Assembly (NCBI GenBank): GCA_964563165.1
Contig: CAZLWA010000005.1
Location: forward strand, 62,001 to 126,000
Source: CAZLWA01 sp964563165
GTDB lineage: Bacteria; CLD3; SB21
Reading direction: 5' to 3'
Length of the DNA: 64,000 nt
Shown piece by piece: positions 45,803 to 55,830 of the stretch. The translations under genes were made by a program, and so were the position numbers. The notes under the pieces are model-generated. The model did no database searches, was not told the origin of the DNA, and worked only from the letters and a program-made list of their open reading frames with translations. The stretch's first letter is position 1. Each line of letters starts with the position of its first letter.

Positions 45803-47722
45803 ATGGAGATATATGATGTATTGATTGTGGGGGGCGGGCACGCAGGTTATGAAGCGGCGTTTGCATCAGCAAGAATGGGTTGTAGGACTATTCTCCTTAC
45901 AATGGAAAGATCCAAGATCGGAACCTTGTCGTGCAACCCGGCAATTGGCGGAACCGCCAAGGGTCACTTGGTTAAGGAAATAGATGCGCTTGGCGGCGAA
46001 ATGGGCTTCATCACCGACAAGGTCTGCATTCAATTTAGGATGCTGAACAAATCCAGGGGCCCCGCAGTGTGGTCTCCGAGGGCTCAGGTTGAACGATCCG
46101 GTTACCCGCGAGTAACTCAGGAGCATCTGAGCAGATTGGAGAATCTTGCGATCAGAGAGGCTAATGTTGTTGATTTGATCATTCAAGCAAATAAGATAAG
46201 AGGTGTGGTTACCATAGGCGGCGAAAATATATTATGCAAAACGGCCATTCTAACCTGCGGAACTTTTCTTAACGGAATCATTCACATCGGATTAACAAAC
46301 ATGAGCGCCGGACGATACGGCGAATTGCCCGCAAAAGGAATAACGGAAAGTCTGGTCAGTTTGGGTTTTGAAAGCGCACGTTTAAAAACAGGAACGCCTC
46401 CGAGAATCCACAAAGATTCCATTGATTTCTCTGTTTGTCAGCCGCAGTACGGGGATAATCCTCCTGAGCCATTTTCATACCGAACGGAAGAGATAACCAA
46501 CGTGCAAGTCCCCTGCCACTTAACTTATACTAACACCACTACGCACGAAATACTCAAGACCGGCTTTGACCGGTCCCCTATGTTCACAGGAAGAATAAAG
46601 GGGGTTGGTCCAAGATATTGTCCTTCAATCGAAGACAAGATTAATCGCTTCTCTGATAAGCAGCGCCACCAGATTTTTCTGGAGCCGGAAGGACACGATT
46701 CAATCGAATATTATGTCAATGGTTTCTCTACAAGTTTACCTGAGGATATCCAACACAAAGCGTTACGGACTTTGCCCGGATTAGAGAATGTAAAAGTCCT
46801 TCGTCCGGGTTACGCCGTCGAATACGATTTTTTTCCGCCATATCAGATCAACTTGAATATGGAAACAAAAAATATTGAGGGGCTTTTCTTTGCGGGTCAG
46901 ATTAACGGCACTTCGGGTTATGAAGAGGCGGGAGCACAAGGTATGATGGCGGGGATCAATGCCGCGTTAAGAGTTAAAGAGCAAGCGCCATTTGTTCTTA
47001 GAAGAAATGAGGCTTATATAGGTGTTTTGATCGATGACCTGGTTAATAAGAATACTCTGGAGCCTTATCGGATCTTCACTTCTTTGGCTGAATATCGGCT
47101 ATTGCTCCGTCAGGACAATGCTGATATTAGGTTAACAGAAATGGGCCGGAAACTCGGACTCGTCACCGATGAACACTATAGAATGTTCATTAAGAAAAAG
47201 GATTCGATATCGCGTATCTCGTCATGGATAAACGGCAATTCAGTCAGTCCAAAAGTTATTGGTTCTTATTTGGAGAGAATCAATTCAAGCCCCCTCGGGG
47301 AGCCGGAACAATTATCCAAGCTGCTGAAGCGGCCGGAAATTTTGATCTCGGATCTTCTGAGCCATTCTCCCACAATTTTTCCCGCAGAGATCATCGAATT
47401 ATTGAATTATCGTGACACCATGCGTGAAATAGACACGTCTATCAAATACGAGGGTTATTTAAGAAAGCAGCAAGAGGAAGTTGAGAAATTCAGCCGAATG
47501 GAATCAAAAAGAATTCCGAAATCCTTCGACTATCATACGATAAAATCATTGTCGGCAGAAGCCAAAGAGAAGCTGTCAAAAATAAAGCCTGAGAACTTGG
47601 GGCAGGCAAGTCGAATTTCGGGTATTACTCCGGCGGATATTTCTTTACTCCTTGTATATCTTGAAAGAGGAAATCGCGGATCCGCAAAAGAATTTCATGA
47701 ATTGTCTGAAGTCCCGATATGA
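45803..47722 (+). CDS. mnmG: tRNA uridine 5-carboxymethylaminomethyl modification enzyme MnmG
   Basis: The 639-residue FAD protein partners with MnmE. The dinucleotide-binding motif is VGGGHAGYEAA (residues 9-19), followed by the LSCNPAIGG motif (46-54) with the conserved cysteine, the GTFLNG stretch, SGRYGE-like and RLKTGTPPRI segments. The FAD-binding motif near 370-390 is GQINGTSGYEEA. The C-terminal part ends with the QASRISGITPADISLLLVYL helix. ATG overlaps the next gene by ATGA. Confidence 0.98.
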   Translation: MEIYDVLIVGGGHAGYEAAFASARMGCRTILLTMERSKIGTLSCNPAIGGTAKGHLVKEIDALGGEMGFITDKVCIQFRMLNKSRGPAVWSPRAQVERSGYPRVTQEHLSRLENLAIREANVVDLIIQANKIRGVVTIGGENILCKTAILTCGTFLNGIIHIGLTNMSAGRYGELPAKGITESLVSLGFESARLKTGTPPRIHKDSIDFSVCQPQYGDNPPEPFSYRTEEITNVQVPCHLTYTNTTTHEILKTGFDRSPMFTGRIKGVGPRYCPSIEDKINRFSDKQRHQIFLEPEGHDSIEYYVNGFSTSLPEDIQHKALRTLPGLENVKVLRPGYAVEYDFFPPYQINLNMETKNIEGLFFAGQINGTSGYEEAGAQGMMAGINAALRVKEQAPFVLRRNEAYIGVLIDDLVNKNTLEPYRIFTSLAEYRLLLRQDNADIRLTEMGRKLGLVTDEHYRMFIKKKDSISRISSWINGNSVSPKVIGSYLERINSSPLGEPEQLSKLLKRPEILISDLLSHSPTIFPAEIIELLNYRDTMREIDTSIKYEGYLRKQQEEVEKFSRMESKRIPKSFDYHTIKSLSAEAKEKLSKIKPENLGQASRISGITPADISLLLVYLERGNRGSAKEFHELSEVPI

Positions 47723-48399
47723 CCGCTTCGGTTGAAAATTTGTTGAACCCTTTCTTCGACGCCATAGAAAAAAATATTTTTAAGATCAATGCCGTTCAGA
47801 AGAACCAATTCATAAAATACTATGGATTATTGGTCGAATGGAATTCCAAGATCAATCTGATCAGCCGTAATGAAAGAAACATTGTTAACCGGCACTTTCT
47901 CAACAGCGCCGCCATAGCCTCATTCAGAAAATTTCAGCCGGGCGAAAAAATAATCGACCTGGGCTCGGGCGGAGGATTTCCCGCTATGATATTAAAAATT
48001 ATGTTCCCGGAATCATTTTTTTTATTGGTCGAGTCTATTAAGAAGAAGTCGGGGTTTCTGGATGAAGTCATCGCCAGACTCAAACTTAGTAACATCGAGG
48101 CTGTCAACGAGCGCGCTGAGAATATGTCTCAATTGTCGGATTACGGCAATAATTTTGACTTCGTTACCGCCAGGGCGCTGGCGCCGTTGACGGAATTGCT
48201 TCCGTTGGCCCGGCTTTTCCTGAAACCGGGCGGTGAGATGCTTCTATTGAAAGGGAAGAGATTTGCGTCTGAAATCCATGGCCTTGAAAAGACAAACAAC
48301 GGCAACAAGTTACCCATCATCAGCCGCTCATTGAATGAATCCGGTTTGTTCGATGAACACCAGGAAGGAGTGCTGCTGATTGTAAAAAATAAATTCTAA
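47719..48399 (+). CDS. rsmG: 16S rRNA (guanine-527-N7)-methyltransferase RsmG
   Basis: The 226-residue SAM enzyme methylates N7 of a 16S rRNA guanine. The SAM-binding motif is IIDLGSGGGFPAMIL (about 76-90), followed by acidic binding at VESIKKKSGFL and FVTARALAPL. ATG overlaps the mnmG stop (ATGA). In most bacteria parA and parB follow; here a 179-bp gap and sprA follow instead. Confidence 0.97.
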   Translation: MTASVENLLNPFFDAIEKNIFKINAVQKNQFIKYYGLLVEWNSKINLISRNERNIVNRHFLNSAAIASFRKFQPGEKIIDLGSGGGFPAMILKIMFPESFFLLVESIKKKSGFLDEVIARLKLSNIEAVNERAENMSQLSDYGNNFDFVTARALAPLTELLPLARLFLKPGGEMLLLKGKRFASEIHGLEKTNNGNKLPIISRSLNESGLFDEHQEGVLLIVKNKF

Positions 48400-48523
48400 G
48401 ATTTTTCTTGAATTGGTTCAATGCTTTTTATATTTTGTTCCGTCCACTTGACCAACCTTTGGAGTCCGCCGAGAATCCTTTTTACCGTGTTTTGCCCTCC
48501 CTTCAGTTACATGTTTATATCAG

Positions 48524-48552
48524 TTGAATAATGTCATCGGATAGTGTAATTT
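48524..48552 (+). promoter_or_regulatory. Predicted promoter of sprA
   Basis: TTGAAT (48524-48529) and TAATTT (48547-48552) are separated by 17 bp. The GGAGG at 48564-48568 and the GTG at 48579 follow. Match by eye only. Confidence 0.4.
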
Positions 48553-48578
48553 TTTAAAATTCTTGGAGGCGTGGCTCC

Positions 48579-51500
48579 GTGCGTGTTCTCATCGTATTTT
48601 CTGTAATTTGTGTGTTCTCATTGAGCGCGAACTACAGTTACGCTCAACAGACGGCCGATTCTACGTCCTTATCGATCAGCCCATTAAGAACCAAAGATAC
48701 TGCTGTCCAACCCGCAAAAGGACTTTCCGAGACCCTTGCGGCTGCGAAGGAAGCTGAAAAATACTTTCAGAACCTCTTACGGAATCTCTCGGGTCAATTT
48801 GGAATCAACTCTTCGCTCCAAAATATTCTGAGGGGATCGGTTGATGAAGCGTCGCTGTATTCATCTTTATCCGACACCTTGCGCCTTTCAACCATCAGAC
48901 TATACCCGTTTCAGAATTATTCCGTCATTTCAATAGATCCTAATGAAAACTATCTGCTCGCCAGAGGCGCTATTTTGGATTTTTCTCAAACGGCGGCCTT
49001 TTTGCCGAACTATAAAACCAACTCGCGGCTTGATTCCAGCGGAGAATACTACATTTTCGACGATGTCTTCGGCTCGAATCCGTCGCAAAAACCAATTTCT
49101 CTGAAGCAAAAAACCTATGTCACCAAGGCTCGTTACATCGAAGCGAGCTTCAAAAACCAAATTCGAAATATTTTTTCGAAAACAGTCGTCGCCAAACTTA
49201 CGATTAGTGAAGTGACGCAGTCTGGCGCCATACGTTTATTCAGCGCGTCAGTTACTAAGAATGAAACATTTCAGAAGATTTTCGGCGGCGATGAAGTGAC
49301 TGTGGATGCAACCGGCAACATTAATCTTAATATATCCGGCGCCAAAGAAAGTTCGTCCAATCGGAATGTGAACACGGGTAGAAATTCACAATTCACGCCG
49401 AAATTCGAACAAAAGCAAAAATTCAATTTAAGGGGAACCATTGGAAAAAAAGTCGAAATCTTGTTTGACCAGGACAGCGATCGGGAATTTGATTTCGAGA
49501 ATAACATCAAACTTACTTACACCGGATTCGATGATGAAATCTTACAAAAGCTCGAGGCCGGAAATATAGATCTGTCTTTGCCGGCAACGGACTTCGTGAC
49601 TACCGGAGGCCAAAACAAGGGACTATTCGGCGTGAAGGCCATATTCAAATTAGCCAATTTGAATTTAACGGCGATCGCCAGCATCCAACGCGGAGAAAAG
49701 ACAAGACTTTCTCTCAAAGGGGGCGGCCAAATAACTGCGGTTTCCAAATTGGCTTGGGAATATGCCAAAGCGAAATTCTTTTTCTTAGACTTATTTTATC
49801 GAGATAATTATGAAACCTATTCATCCGGATTTCACACCGTGGTTCCGGATAATAAGCTCATTGACAAAATTAAGGTTTTCAGATACACACAGGGAAATGA
49901 GAGAATTCCGGGAAGCGTTACAGGCAAGGCAGAGGCATATGATAATGATCCGAATGCAGAAACGGTTTCGTTCATAGAACAGAGACTCGGCGAGAATTTT
50001 ATTATTGACTCCCGCTTAGGCATATTAACCATGAATAACCCGTTGATTCAAGGTGAAATTCTGGCTGTATATTATCAGACTCACGACGGGACTAATGTGG
50101 GAAATGTGGACAGTAGCGCGCTGAGGTTAAGAAAAATATGGAGCGCCAACCCAACGCCAAGCGACACAACATGGAACCTGGAAATGAAAAACATATATGA
50201 CCTTGGAGTCAAAGGTCTCTCCTTAGAGGACGCAAAAACATTTAAAATAGTTTATACCATTCCCTCCACGCCCGCTGTCGCAAGCATAAAAGACATTAAC
50301 GGAACGGGCCGGGGAATTATGGAAATTCTCCATATTGATGAAACCGGAACGAACGGCAGAGTTCCGGACAATGTAGTTGACGATTGGTCCCAAGTTGGCT
50401 ACGGATTGAATTATGCCGACGGATATTTAATATTTCCCCGACTGCGGCCGTTTGATCCTCCTTCGAATAATTTGAACGGTTTTGAACCGGAGTCTTTTCC
50501 CAACACTATTGATGCGGATAATCCGTCCAGGTTTCCCGATATCTACGATTTGGATCGCGGCGGTCTGAACATTAATTCGTTTATCAGCGGGAATCGTTTT
50601 ACGATTCAAATGACCACAAACAAAAAGACCTCCAGTATTTCTCTCGGAATAAACATATTAGAGAGCAGTGAGGAAGTTTTGTTAAACGGTGAGAAGCTTG
50701 AAAAAGACGTGGGATACACCATAGACTATTTTTCAGGAAATATTGAGCTGCTGGACCCGAGAGCTCTTCAACCGAACGCCGATATTGATGTGAGGTATGA
50801 GCAGGCGCAGTTATTTCAGGTTGAGAAAAGAGCCATCTTTGGAGCCAGGGCAGAATATTCATTGACCGATTTGGGATTAGGTCAAAATTCATTCATTGGA
50901 ACCACCGCGCTTTTTAACAGCCAATCTACCATTAATAAGAGAGTCCACCTTGGCGAGGAACCATTCAGCAATTTTGTGTGGGACGTTAATACCAATTTGG
51001 AATTCAACGCTGCTTATCTCACCAAATTCGCCAACTATATTCCTCTGGTTTCTTCAACACTGCCGTCAAGGATAAATATTCGCGCCGAGTATGCCAAGAT
51101 ATTTCCCAATCCAAACACGAGTAACGGCTTGATAAAGAGAGATGAAAACGGGGTCGCCTATGTTGATGATTTCGAAGCTATCAAGAGAACGTTTCCTTTG
51201 GGAAATTCGAGAAAAGCGTGGACGCTGTGCGGTGTTCCGGTAGAGCGTGCTCCAAAAGACCGGGGCTATGCGGTATGGTATCAGCGAGCCGAGCCGAGAA
51301 AGAACATTTCAACTATTGCGACTAATCCGACGGACTTCGTCACAACTCTCGGTATAGCCTTCCAACCGAAAAAAGATAGTTTCGGAAATTCAATTAACTC
51401 CTGGGCCGGCATTGCCCACGGTTTTTCGCAGAGCGGCGCTAAGGAGCTGGCAGAAAGCAGGTTTATTGAGCTGTGGGTGAAGAGCACAACACACAAGGAA

Positions 51501-54500
51501 GCAAAGATCAATATTGAGCTTGGATACATTTCAGAGGATCAGAATGAAAACAAAGTGCCGGATCGGGAAATAAAATCAGGATTACAAATCGGAATTCAAG
51601 ACCAGGATGACGTTGGGTTAGATGGTCTTTCAGATGCGCTCGAAGATTCCGTCTTGATAAGTTTAGGAATCCCGCATACAGTGCTGTATGAGGATCTGTT
51701 GCCGGCTCAAAAAGAGCTTGTTGACAGTCTTCAGGTTTCTTATCCCTGGGGAATGATCAAAAGAGATGTTAATGACCCTTTTGGTGATAATTGGAATGCC
51801 GATGACGCCAGCCCTCAAAAAAGAAACATAGAAGAAGCGATTCAGTCCGGTGACATTTCAAAATTGAAGCCCAACGGATTAGAGAATAATAGATTCGACG
51901 GCGCCACCCGAATTGGAGATTTGGAGGACCTAAGCGGTTTTGGGAGATTTAACATTCAGAATTCGTACCTCAGGTACTCGTTTTCAACCGATTTGAACAG
52001 CCAAGATGCCTCTTTGATCGTTGGGCGCGGCAAAGATGGGAATGGCAATGATAATGGCTGGTATCTCTACCGAATACCAATTCTGAGTCCAGATACCATT
52101 ATCAATTCGGACAATGTCCAAAATGTCCTGCAGTTCGGAATCAATGACTTACGTGTCTGGATAAACCCGTTGGAAAACAATGACAGCATTGTAGACCTGC
52201 AGTTAGCCGAATTCCAACTGGTCACAAGCGAATGGACATTTCCAAAAGAACACGCGAATGGAATCATTCTGAATCAAACAGGAAAACAACCCGGCGGTGA
52301 GGAGGTTAAGAAAATAGTTGAAATATCGTCCATCAGCACGGACGAGGGAAGTACCTATCAAAAGCCGAGCCAGGTCGTGGACGAATTTGTAGCTTCTACA
52401 AGCGGATCCAGTAACCGGCGTCAGGTAAAAGAGCAATCGTTGAATCTGAAATTGAACGAACTACCGCTGAAAACTACGGCGATCATTGTGAAGAATATTG
52501 CTCAGTCTGATTTTCGAAATTACGGGAATCTAAGAATGTTCGTTCACGGCGATAAGAACGGCGCGAACGGGATTTTTCTTCCTCTGGAAAATGAATCTAC
52601 CACTCAAAGCCCGATCGACTTTTTCTTGCGGTTCGGCTCTGATTCCAATAATTACTTTGAAATCCGTGAACCTCTTTTTTCCGATTGGGCTGAATCAAAA
52701 AATTCAATTGATATTGATTTGAAGGACCTTACGTCAAGGAAAATTGACGCGTCCGTAAAACCCGATTCTATTAGTAAAATAAAAACGTTCTATGTCGGCG
52801 GCGGAAAAATAATCCGGATAAAGGGGAATCCCTCTTTAGGAGCCATCTCCCAGCTTTATATAGGCGCGGTTAACAACGAAGAGACCCAATCATACACGGG
52901 TGAAATTTGGGTTGATGAATTGCGCTTATCAAACGCCAATGACAAAACCGGAGAAGCCGCAAAGGCTTTTGTCTCATTTAATCTGGCTGATTTAGCTACG
53001 TTTAACGGCTCTCTTAATTTTCAATCTGCTGAATGGAGAACGGTTGATGGAAACAGAGCAGAAGGGCGATTCAGCTCCACGAATTCGGCAAATTCGCGTT
53101 CGTGGAATATCAATGGAAATATTTCACTGCAAAAATTTTATCTGGAACGATGGGGAATTAATTTACCTTTCACTTTTAATATCAGCCAAAGTACCGCCAG
53201 TCCAAAATATTTACCCGGTAACGATATCTTGGTGGTAACCGCGAAGGCTCAAAACAGACAAAACCTCGTTTTGCTCAGAGATTCGCTGGGTATTATCGAA
53301 AACCGGCTTGCTTTCGAAAGAACACATAGTGGGGACCCGAGTTACATTTTACAGTTGATGACCGATAGCGCGGCTGTTGACAGTGAGCTGACGATTGACG
53401 AGGATTTTGAGTCCCGAATCAAGAGTGTGACTGCCACAAAGGGTTATAATTTTAAATTCTCAAAGGCGAAGAACGAAAATAATTTTTGGCTCCTTCGTTA
53501 TACGATAGATAACATCACGTCGGATTTCAATTACACGATTACAGAGCAACAAAACCCTCAAATAAAAAACCGGGTCGATAAAAATTGGGCCAGCGCGACG
53601 GCGTATAATTTGGGAATTAAGAGGAAAACCGTAAGGCCGTTTGCCTGGATCCCTTTGGGTCGTGTTCCCATTTTAGGGAGTTTATTCAAGAATATTACGG
53701 AGACGGATTTCAATTACCCATTAGTAACGGGCGTCACTACCGATTTTTCGCTGAGGTCGACCAGAACCGAACTGACCGAGCGAGACCTTGGCGGAAACCC
53801 GGTGCCTAAAACGCCTATTTCTACACTCACCTCCACGCGCGGCTATGGTTTAGGAATAAGCCCTTTTCAATCGCTGACGTCTTCCATTGGGGTCAGCTAC
53901 GAAAGTGATTTACGGGGCCTTTCATCCGGAGAGATTTTCAAGGGAATTGCAAAAGGACTAAATCCTTTTGACGGCTTCAGTGATTTCAAATTCAGTTCCG
54001 CGGTTGATACAATTAAAGGCGTTTCATCCATTACTGCGGATTCTCTTATTTTTAACCGCGACTATGGATCCAGAAACAATTTTACTGTAGCTTACAACCC
54101 CTCTACATTTTCGTTTCTTTCTCAATCACTGAATTACGGTTCTTCGGTTGCGGCGAACCGTCTAAGGGCGCCGCGGACTCTGTCTTATCAATCCGCATAT
54201 CTTTCGCGTAAAGCGCAAATTGATGTTACGTTCAATTTAAGAAACTTCATAACTTCGGCGAAAGAACCTTTTACCGGCGATCAAACCAAGCCCAAAAAGA
54301 AAAAAGAAGAGCCGCGTGTTATTAAGAAAAGCCGCCGGGACAAATTCAAGAGCCTAAGCCAAAATTCATCGGAACATAAAAGCGAAACCGACTCCACGGG
54401 CACCGGCAAGTCGGTGTTTAAAGATGTGACTAAGAAAGTGGGTTCCTTTACCGAAACTTTTTTAAAAACCGTTAATGACGTTCGTTTTAATATTGGTTTT

Positions 54501-55556
54501 CAGAACGATTTTCAGATGAGCGGCCTCGACCGTCCGACCGATCCCGCATTAACATGGTTCGGATATACAACGACTCAGCGTGGCGGATTCGTAAAAAACG
54601 TATTCTCTTTTGATTTGGATACGATAAAACAATTTGATAATCCCAATTCGAACGGGCCGGGTCCAAGCAACTCCTTGTTCACCTATTCGAACAAAAAAAT
54701 CATTAATTACGGGTTCACTTACGGGTTTAATTTCGGTCTTTTCACACTCGATTTGCGCTTCGATCGCGTCGAATCACGAAGCCTCGGGGCTAATGACCGT
54801 TTGGAAAAACGCACCATCACAAGATCTGTTCCTTTTTCTTTATTGGCATTTCTGCCCATTCCGGTTTATGATCTTACGCTGAGGGCGAATAATATCGGAC
54901 GTTTTCCTATATTTAATCTACTCGCAGCGGCGACAACGAATATGAATTTAGCTCTTAACTATACGGCTAAAGAGACGCGATCCATATCGGAGTTCAGCAC
55001 GTTCAACGGGATCATTGTCGGAGACACCTCCGAACTGAGATTTAGAAGCAAAGGGAAAAATTTTCAAATCGACGCGATCACGAACACAAAGACCTTTCCG
55101 CAATTAAGTTTTGATATTTCATGGAAAGGAAATGTCTCGCAGAGCATCAGTTTCACCAATACCAATAGTGAGTCGCAACAAAAACAACTCACTCAAACGG
55201 CAAATTCAAAGACGTTTACGTCCAGTGTAACGTATTCAAAAACGGGTTTCAAAATACCTATTTGGTTTTTGAAAAAGAAACAACTAAACAACAGGATACA
55301 ATTTGGAATGATCTTTTCTTACACAAAACAAAAAGAATTCCAGCAGCCAACAAGGGCTACCGGTGACGGATTACGTCCTAAAACAAAAACAAAAGATCTG
55401 ACATTGTGGTCTATTGAGCCGAAAGTTGATTATTCCTTTACCAAATGGATAACGGGTGGAGCTTTCTTTAAATACGAAAAAAACAAGAATCTCACGACGG
55501 GTAGTATTACAAGGGCGTTGTTCGGAATTAATGTGAACATCACCATCGGAACTTAA
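48579..55556 (+). CDS. sprA: SprA/Sov type IX secretion outer-membrane translocon
   Basis: The 2325-residue protein has a signal peptide (residues 1-23, ending YAQ) and the SprA/Sov layout: repeated SprA N-terminal-type segments with FDQDSDREFDFENNIKLTYTGFDDEIL-like and long beta-strand regions that form the 36-strand outer-membrane barrel. Conserved phrases include VDDFEAIKRTFPLG and WVKSTTHKEAKINIELGYISED. Family members are about 2300-2500 residues, so the protein is full length. The start is GTG at 48579 with GGAGG ten bases upstream. SprA exports T9SS proteins across the outer membrane. No other T9SS gene is in the window. Confidence 0.9.
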   Translation: MRVLIVFSVICVFSLSANYSYAQQTADSTSLSISPLRTKDTAVQPAKGLSETLAAAKEAEKYFQNLLRNLSGQFGINSSLQNILRGSVDEASLYSSLSDTLRLSTIRLYPFQNYSVISIDPNENYLLARGAILDFSQTAAFLPNYKTNSRLDSSGEYYIFDDVFGSNPSQKPISLKQKTYVTKARYIEASFKNQIRNIFSKTVVAKLTISEVTQSGAIRLFSASVTKNETFQKIFGGDEVTVDATGNINLNISGAKESSSNRNVNTGRNSQFTPKFEQKQKFNLRGTIGKKVEILFDQDSDREFDFENNIKLTYTGFDDEILQKLEAGNIDLSLPATDFVTTGGQNKGLFGVKAIFKLANLNLTAIASIQRGEKTRLSLKGGGQITAVSKLAWEYAKAKFFFLDLFYRDNYETYSSGFHTVVPDNKLIDKIKVFRYTQGNERIPGSVTGKAEAYDNDPNAETVSFIEQRLGENFIIDSRLGILTMNNPLIQGEILAVYYQTHDGTNVGNVDSSALRLRKIWSANPTPSDTTWNLEMKNIYDLGVKGLSLEDAKTFKIVYTIPSTPAVASIKDINGTGRGIMEILHIDETGTNGRVPDNVVDDWSQVGYGLNYADGYLIFPRLRPFDPPSNNLNGFEPESFPNTIDADNPSRFPDIYDLDRGGLNINSFISGNRFTIQMTTNKKTSSISLGINILESSEEVLLNGEKLEKDVGYTIDYFSGNIELLDPRALQPNADIDVRYEQAQLFQVEKRAIFGARAEYSLTDLGLGQNSFIGTTALFNSQSTINKRVHLGEEPFSNFVWDVNTNLEFNAAYLTKFANYIPLVSSTLPSRINIRAEYAKIFPNPNTSNGLIKRDENGVAYVDDFEAIKRTFPLGNSRKAWTLCGVPVERAPKDRGYAVWYQRAEPRKNISTIATNPTDFVTTLGIAFQPKKDSFGNSINSWAGIAHGFSQSGAKELAESRFIELWVKSTTHKEAKINIELGYISEDQNENKVPDREIKSGLQIGIQDQDDVGLDGLSDALEDSVLISLGIPHTVLYEDLLPAQKELVDSLQVSYPWGMIKRDVNDPFGDNWNADDASPQKRNIEEAIQSGDISKLKPNGLENNRFDGATRIGDLEDLSGFGRFNIQNSYLRYSFSTDLNSQDASLIVGRGKDGNGNDNGWYLYRIPILSPDTIINSDNVQNVLQFGINDLRVWINPLENNDSIVDLQLAEFQLVTSEWTFPKEHANGIILNQTGKQPGGEEVKKIVEISSISTDEGSTYQKPSQVVDEFVASTSGSSNRRQVKEQSLNLKLNELPLKTTAIIVKNIAQSDFRNYGNLRMFVHGDKNGANGIFLPLENESTTQSPIDFFLRFGSDSNNYFEIREPLFSDWAESKNSIDIDLKDLTSRKIDASVKPDSISKIKTFYVGGGKIIRIKGNPSLGAISQLYIGAVNNEETQSYTGEIWVDELRLSNANDKTGEAAKAFVSFNLADLATFNGSLNFQSAEWRTVDGNRAEGRFSSTNSANSRSWNINGNISLQKFYLERWGINLPFTFNISQSTASPKYLPGNDILVVTAKAQNRQNLVLLRDSLGIIENRLAFERTHSGDPSYILQLMTDSAAVDSELTIDEDFESRIKSVTATKGYNFKFSKAKNENNFWLLRYTIDNITSDFNYTITEQQNPQIKNRVDKNWASATAYNLGIKRKTVRPFAWIPLGRVPILGSLFKNITETDFNYPLVTGVTTDFSLRSTRTELTERDLGGNPVPKTPISTLTSTRGYGLGISPFQSLTSSIGVSYESDLRGLSSGEIFKGIAKGLNPFDGFSDFKFSSAVDTIKGVSSITADSLIFNRDYGSRNNFTVAYNPSTFSFLSQSLNYGSSVAANRLRAPRTLSYQSAYLSRKAQIDVTFNLRNFITSAKEPFTGDQTKPKKKKEEPRVIKKSRRDKFKSLSQNSSEHKSETDSTGTGKSVFKDVTKKVGSFTETFLKTVNDVRFNIGFQNDFQMSGLDRPTDPALTWFGYTTTQRGGFVKNVFSFDLDTIKQFDNPNSNGPGPSNSLFTYSNKKIINYGFTYGFNFGLFTLDLRFDRVESRSLGANDRLEKRTITRSVPFSLLAFLPIPVYDLTLRANNIGRFPIFNLLAAATTNMNLALNYTAKETRSISEFSTFNGIIVGDTSELRFRSKGKNFQIDAITNTKTFPQLSFDISWKGNVSQSISFTNTNSESQQKQLTQTANSKTFTSSVTYSKTGFKIPIWFLKKKQLNNRIQFGMIFSYTKQKEFQQPTRATGDGLRPKTKTKDLTLWSIEPKVDYSFTKWITGGAFFKYEKNKNLTTGSITRALFGINVNITIGT

Positions 55557-55794
55557 CTTATCAACATAGTCAGAATAAATCTGTTTAGAAGAATTTGAAC
55601 GCTCGGGTCCCGGGCCGGTTTAGTGTGATGCTAACATTGCTTACGGGTTTATCCATCACAAACTAACAAATCAAGGTGCCCTTAAATCAGCATAAACAAG
55701 GAATTTTTTCCTATCTTAACAACCCAACAACTCAATACCTACTACTACTACTAATATAAATAATCAATCAAGAGAGTGATCTTATCAATACATC
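55557..55794. other. Gap between sprA and the radical SAM gene with a short ACT microsatellite
   Basis: The 238-bp gap contains a short run of ACT triplets at about 55740-55753 and AT-rich sequence. I see no gene, tRNA or clear terminator. Confidence 0.5.
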
Positions 55795-55823
55795 TTGATT
55801 TTGCATGTCAATTATATTATATA
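55795..55823 (+). promoter_or_regulatory. Predicted promoter of the radical SAM gene
   Basis: TTGATT (55795-55800) and TATATA (55818-55823) are separated by 17 bp. The start point would fall at or just before the ATG at 55831, so the transcript may be leaderless or nearly so. Confidence 0.35.
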
Positions 55824-55830
55824 TGGAACC

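Noticed and set aside
55738..55755. ACT triplet run after sprA as a phase-variable element
   Set aside because: It is short and lies in a gap of 238 bp far from a start codon, so no effect on a gene can be argued.
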